Shown here: positions 1 through 5,631 of the stretch, piece after piece | Layout: the number at the start of each line of letters is the position of its first letter | How positions within the stretch are numbered: the first letter of the stretch is position 1 | Source of the DNA: an uncultured Planctomycetota bacterium | Lineage (GTDB): Bacteria; Planctomycetota; Planctomycetia; Pirellulales; Thermoguttaceae | Direction: 5' to 3' | Assembly (NCBI GenBank): GCA_902797455.1 | Contig: CADBTE010000095.1 | Location: 1 to 5,631 of the forward strand | DNA length: 5,631 nucleotides | Made by a program: the position numbers and the translations under genes | The notes under the pieces: model-generated | Told to the model about the DNA's origin: nothing | The model's input: only the letters and a program-made list of their open reading frames with translations | Database searches by the model: none

Positions 1-512
1 AAACGAATCCTCCGATAGGAAGGGAAGCTCCGGTCCGAGATCCGCCCGTTGATGATCGCCGTCTTGACACCGCGTTTTTTCGCCTCGCGAATTAAGTTCG
101 GCCACAGCTCCAGTTCCACGAGAACCAGCAGATCGGGGTCGATCGCCGTCAGCGTCCGGCGAACGCTCCAGGTAAAATCGAGCGGGCAGCGGAAGACCGG
201 AAGGTCGGGGAAGAGCCGGCGGGCCAAATCGTAACCGGTCTGGGAGGTCGACGAGACGACCGCCTCCCAGTCGGGCGCATGTTTTTTGAGCTCCCGCAAA
301 ATCGGTCGGAGCAGGTTCACCTCCCCGACGCTTACCGCCTGGAACCAGACGCGCGGGGCTCTCCCCTCCCGGGCGCCTTTGGGCTCCAGGATGGGCGCGC
401 GCCCCAAGAAGCGATCGGCCATCCCGCGGCGGTACTTTCCGCGCAGCACGCGCAGCAGCAGTACCGGAGAGAACACAGCCAGCAGCAGGAGGTAGAGTAT
501 ATTAAGCAGCAT
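1..512 (-). CDS. waaA: 3-deoxy-D-manno-octulosonic acid (Kdo) transferase, N-terminal part (runs off the window)
   Basis: WaaA (KdtA) transfers Kdo from CMP-Kdo to the lipid A precursor at the inner face of the cytoplasmic membrane, an early step of lipopolysaccharide core assembly. I translated the minus strand from the ATG at 512-510: 170 codons are open to the window edge, so only the N-terminal, acceptor-binding half of this GT-B enzyme is visible (family about 420-450 residues). Residues 1-20 form a hydrophobic membrane anchor, followed by the basic stretch RVLRGKYRRGMADRF. The family motif WFQAVSVGEVN is at 56-66; its Glu64 matches the glutamate proposed as catalytic base in the Aquifex enzyme. 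STSQTGY (88-94), VELELWPNL (132-140) and INGRISDRSFPSY (154-166) are further WaaA signatures. The position before AVSVGE is Gln58, where most homologues have His. No clear Shine-Dalgarno precedes the ATG. The gene lies 169 bp behind the MurE-like gene, in the same direction. The family call is firm; the missing C-terminal half cannot be judged. Confidence 0.93.
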   Translation of the reverse strand, partial: MLLNILYLLLLAVFSPVLLLRVLRGKYRRGMADRFLGRAPILEPKGAREGRAPRVWFQAVSVGEVNLLRPILRELKKHAPDWEAVVSSTSQTGYDLARRLFPDLPVFRCPLDFTWSVRRTLTAIDPDLLVLVELELWPNLIREAKKRGVKTAIINGRISDRSFPSYRRIR

Positions 513-623
513 TTTTAAGCCGTTGATTCCCGCGATCAAAAAACGACACCGTCAAGAAAACAAACAAAGGGGAGGTATCGCCTTCGGCGGCCTGATGGAC
601 ACCGCCTGGACGACCCTCCCCAA

Positions 624-668
624 ATTTGTGATTGGTTTTCTGTACCCCTACAAAAGACAATCACAAAT
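624..668. repeat. 45-nt inverted repeat (long hairpin) between the MurE-like gene and waaA
   Basis: The outer arms ATTTGTGATTG (624-634) and CAATCACAAAT (658-668) are perfect 11-bp complements. Inside them, one bulged G, a short A/T stem with one G-T wobble and one C/A mismatch, and a TGTA/TACA stem lead to a CCCC loop (645-648). About 19 pairs can form in all. In the minus-strand transcript it starts 13 nt after the MurE-like stop codon. No T-run follows on either strand, so it is not a standard intrinsic terminator. It could be a 3' end or mRNA-stabilising hairpin, an attenuating structure between two genes, or a palindromic protein site. No second copy was found in this window. Confidence 0.7.
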
Positions 669-681
669 GTTTCCAGCCAAA

Positions 682-2178
682 CTAGAACCAGTACGGCTCC
701 AGACAGGGCTGATTTTCGTAGAGCCAATGACGAACGAACTGTCGGTCGGTAACGACCTCTTCCGGATCGGCGTCGGGCCGAATATCACTGCCGACCACCA
801 CCACGGCGTCTTCGGGAGAGGCGTTGGAAAGCGCCCAGGTGATCGCCTCGCAGCGGCGGCGAATCTTCTGGACGTTCCGCGACGGGGTCTCCATCCCATG
901 GAGCAGGTCGTTCATGCTGTCGGTGTCGGACTCGTCCCGGTTCGAGGTGACGATGACCACATCGCTGAGCGACTCGGCCAGGCGGCCCATCAGCGGGCGC
1001 TTGCTGCGGTCACGGTCTTCCGGCGCGCTGAGGACGCAGTAGAGGGTTCCCTCGGTGACGTCGCGCAGCGTCTTGAGGATCGACGCGAACGATTCCGGCG
1101 TGTCGGCGTTATCGACAAAGACGCTGAACGGCTGGCCGCAGTCGATCCGCTCGAAACGGCCGGGGATATGCTCGATCCGTTCGATTCCGCGAACGACCGT
1201 CTTGATATCGATCCCCCAGCTGACCCCCAGCGCGGCGGCGGTCAGACAGTTGTAGATATGCTCGTTGCCGATGATCTTGCTGCGGACCGGAATGGCGTCG
1301 CTGCCGGCGACGATATAGAAGGTCTGCTCCGCGCGGCTCTGCTCCACCCGCATCCCGGTGATCATCGCGGTGTCGGGATTCATCCCGATCGTCATCGCGG
1401 GGTTCTGAATCAGGTGCAGCACCGCCGAAGTCACTCGGTCGTCGGAGTTGCAGATCACCACCGCGTCCGGCTTGGCGTAGTCAAAGATCCGCATCTTCGC
1501 GCGGCGGTAGGTGTCGACCGACTTGTGGATATCGAGGTGGTCGCGCCGGATGTTCGTCAGGCAGACGGCGTCGAACTTCAGACCGCCGATGCGCTCTTCG
1601 TCGACCCCGCGGCTGGAGACTTCAATAATGGCGTGGGTGCAGCCGTTTTCGACCATCTGATGAAGCAGATCGGCCAGCTCATAGGCGTCCGGCGGAGTCT
1701 GACGGCAGGCCAGAAGCTTCTGACCGTTGTAGACACCAAGCGAACCGACCAGCCCGACCGGATGACCGCTTTCGGCAAGCATCCCGGCGACGATGTAAGA
1801 GGTCGAGGTCTTGCCGCTGGTCCCGGCGATGGCGATGAGCTTCATCTTGGAGGCCGGACGATCGAAAATCGCCTCGGCGGCCTCGGCGTACAGGCGGCGG
1901 ACATTCGGGACCTCGATCACCGGCATCATCGGGTACGAGAGCCCTTCGGCACCCAGCCCCAGTTTGCAGATGACGGCGGCCGCCCCGCAGCGCCGCGCCG
2001 CCTCGACCTCGGAGGCGAGGACTTCGGGGCTGTCGGTCAGCGAGAAATACAGAGCGCCGCGCATCAGTTCGTCCTGCGATGTCGCCAGTGAGTAAAAGGC
2101 CAGGTCGGCCGGGAAGGTTCCGACATCGAGGAGCGAGGAAAGAAGAACCGGATGGCCAATGCCCGAGCGAACGATCAT
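682..2178 (-). CDS. Divergent MurE-like Mur ligase family protein, substrate specificity uncertain
   Basis: This 498-residue protein has the length and three-domain order of MurE, which adds the third amino acid to UDP-MurNAc-L-Ala-D-Glu in the cytoplasm. The ATP core is kept: P-loop GTSGKTS at 119-125 (usual GTNGKTT), EVSSRG at 186-191, TNIRRDHLDIH at 208-218, and Lys228 in YRRAK, matching the carbamylated lysine of MurE. GRFER (340-344) and DRDRSKRPLM (388-397) are also recognisable. The substrate motifs are not. The N-terminal DSR region reads TSQ (33-35), VDYAHTPD reads VDNADTPE (355-362), the DNPR amino-acid recognition motif is replaced around SNRDESD (412-418), and GKGHE reads GSDIR (463-467). 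The reading frame is clean with no internal stops, so this is a diverged paralogue rather than a decayed gene. Start: ATG at 2178-2176, with AAGAGGG (2190-2184) 5 nt upstream. The stop (684-682) lies upstream of waaA in the same direction, so co-transcription is possible. I withhold the symbol murE because the catalysed reaction is doubtful. Confidence 0.85.
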   Translation of the reverse strand: MIVRSGIGHPVLLSSLLDVGTFPADLAFYSLATSQDELMRGALYFSLTDSPEVLASEVEAARRCGAAAVICKLGLGAEGLSYPMMPVIEVPNVRRLYAEAAEAIFDRPASKMKLIAIAGTSGKTSTSYIVAGMLAESGHPVGLVGSLGVYNGQKLLACRQTPPDAYELADLLHQMVENGCTHAIIEVSSRGVDEERIGGLKFDAVCLTNIRRDHLDIHKSVDTYRRAKMRIFDYAKPDAVVICNSDDRVTSAVLHLIQNPAMTIGMNPDTAMITGMRVEQSRAEQTFYIVAGSDAIPVRSKIIGNEHIYNCLTAAALGVSWGIDIKTVVRGIERIEHIPGRFERIDCGQPFSVFVDNADTPESFASILKTLRDVTEGTLYCVLSAPEDRDRSKRPLMGRLAESLSDVVIVTSNRDESDTDSMNDLLHGMETPSRNVQKIRRRCEAITWALSNASPEDAVVVVGSDIRPDADPEEVVTDRQFVRHWLYENQPCLEPYWF

Positions 2179-2582
2179 ATCAACCCTCTTGCCTGAAGAC
2201 GCTGTTTATATTGTTTTTAGCTGTTTGAGCTGTTTGTCTGTGGTGAGATTATCTACGCAGCCGGAGGACAAAAAAACTGAAAAAAATGGGTTTTAGCGAT
2301 ATTTGTTAATATAGACAAAATGCGCTGTTTTTAAGACCGATTTTCCTCATCTCCTCGCCGTAATAATCGTTACTACCATCACCACCATAAATAATAAAGC
2401 GCCCCCGGCGCCTAGTCAAGAAGATTCTTAAAAGAATCAGATTCCTTTTTCCTGTTTCGTTTGGCTTGTTGAGAATAAATGGTAAATCCGTAAAATCTTC
2501 GTTATTTTTTCCAGTATCACACCCCCCGATCTTCCCCTCGCGGCGCGGGGAAACCGCCCCGCTCCCGCCTTATTCTCTCTTA
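2179..2582. other. Divergent intergenic region, distal part: no gene seen, several repeats and hairpins
   Basis: I found no convincing reading frame or RNA gene here. The stretch is AT-rich, with T-runs and A-runs near 2205-2330 and GC islands near 2399-2411 and 2525-2568. The heptamer GCTGTTT occurs at 2201-2207, 2220-2226, 2229-2235 and 2324-2330 (AAACAGC as read towards the MurE-like gene). An imperfect palindrome TAATAATCGTTACTA lies at 2361-2375. Hairpins are possible at 2399-2411 (GCGCC/GGCGC, CCC loop), 2423-2438 (GATTCT/AGAATC, with CCTTTTT shortly after) and 2545-2562 (GCGGGG/CCCCGC). A TATAAA-like -10 box for the MurE-like gene (2210-2205, minus strand) has no good -35 partner. Confidence 0.5.
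2469..2496 (+). promoter_or_regulatory. Possible upstream sigma70-like promoter for hppA
   Basis: TTGAGA (2469-2474), a 16-nt spacer and TAAAAT (2491-2496) each match the sigma70 consensus boxes at five of six positions. It points to hppA but would give a leader of about 310 nt, running through the GC-rich hairpin at 2545-2562. In AT-rich DNA such matches arise by chance more readily, so this is weaker than the promoter at 2583. Confidence 0.35.
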
Positions 2583-2610
2583 TTGACAGACTCAATGTTT
2601 GGGGGATAAT
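2583..2610 (+). promoter_or_regulatory. Probable sigma70-like promoter of hppA
   Basis: A perfect TTGACA -35 box (2583-2588) is followed by a 16-nt spacer and GATAAT (2605-2610), five of six matches to TATAAT. Transcription would start near 2617, leaving a leader of about 200 nt before the hppA ATG. This is the best promoter match seen in the window and it faces the only plus-strand gene. Confidence 0.6.
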
Positions 2611-2616
2611 TTAGGG

Positions 2617-2814
2617 TAATTTCGCTTTGTCTTCCCTTTACAGACAAGGGAAACGGGGGGCTTTCTCAAGCCCCGAAACAACCGTGGCCTTCCTCCGCTT
2701 AGGGGACGGGCGGAATGAGAAGATTACCATAGTTTTACGCGCCGCGGGCTTCCCCTTAAAAAGAATGCATTGGGCCGGCGGCGCTTGGTCAAAATTTTAA
2801 ACGGGAGATTTCGT
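2617..2814 (+). promoter_or_regulatory. Long, structured 5' leader of hppA
   Basis: The predicted leader can fold into several stems. TTGTCT (2627-2632) can pair with AGACAA (2642-2647), and TTCCCTT (2632-2638) with AAGGGAA (2646-2652); the two share bases, so only one can form at a time. Next comes a perfect GGGGCTT/AAGCCCC stem with a TCTC loop (2657-2674). Further on, GCGCCGC (2739-2745) can pair with GCGGCGC (2778-2784), leaving the ribosome site at 2803 open. None of the stems has a T-run behind it. I do not recognise a known riboswitch class. Control of hppA through this leader is an inference. Confidence 0.4.
2803..2808 (+). promoter_or_regulatory. Ribosome binding site that sets the hppA start
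   Basis: GGGAGA ends 6 nt before the ATG at 2815. It favours that ATG over an in-frame TTG at 2770, which has no purine-rich site in front of it and would put the basic peptide MGRRRLVKILNGRFR ahead of the signal sequence. Confidence 0.7.
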
Positions 2815-5628
<2,814 letters not shown>

Positions 5629-5631
5629 TCC

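Noticed and set aside
523..2091. 522-codon open frame on the plus strand, with an SD-like AGGGGAGG near 568-575
   Set aside because: It lies opposite the MurE-like gene, which has clear family motifs. The plus-strand product is full of Asp, Arg, Gly and His runs typical of an antisense shadow of GC-rich coding DNA and shows no recognisable domain.
2341..2400. Stretch of ACC/CAT triplets (ACCATCACCACC) considered as a leader peptide of the amino-acid attenuator type
   Set aside because: There is no start codon with a ribosome site in frame, and no biosynthetic operon follows; the resemblance is chance.
2545..2562. GCGGGG/CCCCGC hairpin considered as an intrinsic terminator
   Set aside because: It is followed by mixed C/T sequence rather than a T-run, and no plus-strand gene lies upstream that would need terminating.
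2770..2814. In-frame TTG start 15 codons upstream of the hppA ATG
   Set aside because: The ATG at 2815 has a good ribosome site and begins a normal signal peptide. The TTG has no such site.

Overview
The window holds three protein-coding genes in two divergent groups, separated by about 640 bp of non-coding DNA. No tRNA, rRNA, CRISPR array or insertion sequence was recognised. The genes are GC-rich with strong third-position G/C preference; the main intergenic region is clearly more AT-rich. A Kdo transferase (outer-membrane lipid A pathway), a Mur-ligase relative and a K+-dependent membrane pyrophosphatase point to a Gram-negative-type bacterium. The style of the HppA protein (signal peptide, Ala-rich lead, extra extracytoplasmic domain) suggests Planctomycetota or a relative. 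That assignment is an inference from remembered family features, not from a search.

Left part, minus strand: a divergent MurE-like ligase gene (682-2178) is followed, in transcription order, by the first 170 codons of waaA/kdtA (512 down to the window edge). The 169-bp gap between them carries a striking 45-nt inverted repeat just after the MurE-like stop codon. Both genes concern the cell envelope. The MurE-like protein keeps the ATP-binding core but has lost nearly all motifs that bind the usual muramyl-peptide substrate and amino acid, so its true reaction is open.

Middle (2179-2814): a long divergent intergenic region. It holds two sigma70-like promoter candidates pointing towards hppA, the nearer one with a perfect TTGACA box. 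It also has several hairpins, a roughly 200-nt structured leader in front of hppA, and a cluster of AAACAGC repeats in front of the MurE-like gene.

Right part, plus strand: a complete gene for a 937-residue membrane-bound, ion-pumping pyrophosphatase (HppA). The pump core matches the family well and has the K+-dependent signature with the Na+-pump-like position of the gating glutamate. It is about 210 residues longer than usual. The extra sequence is a signal peptide plus Ala/Glu/Pro-rich tail at the N-terminus and an insert of about 125 residues between TM12 and TM13. By known family topology both lie on the same, extracytoplasmic face. This pairing and the altered MurE-like ligase are the two most interesting points of the window.
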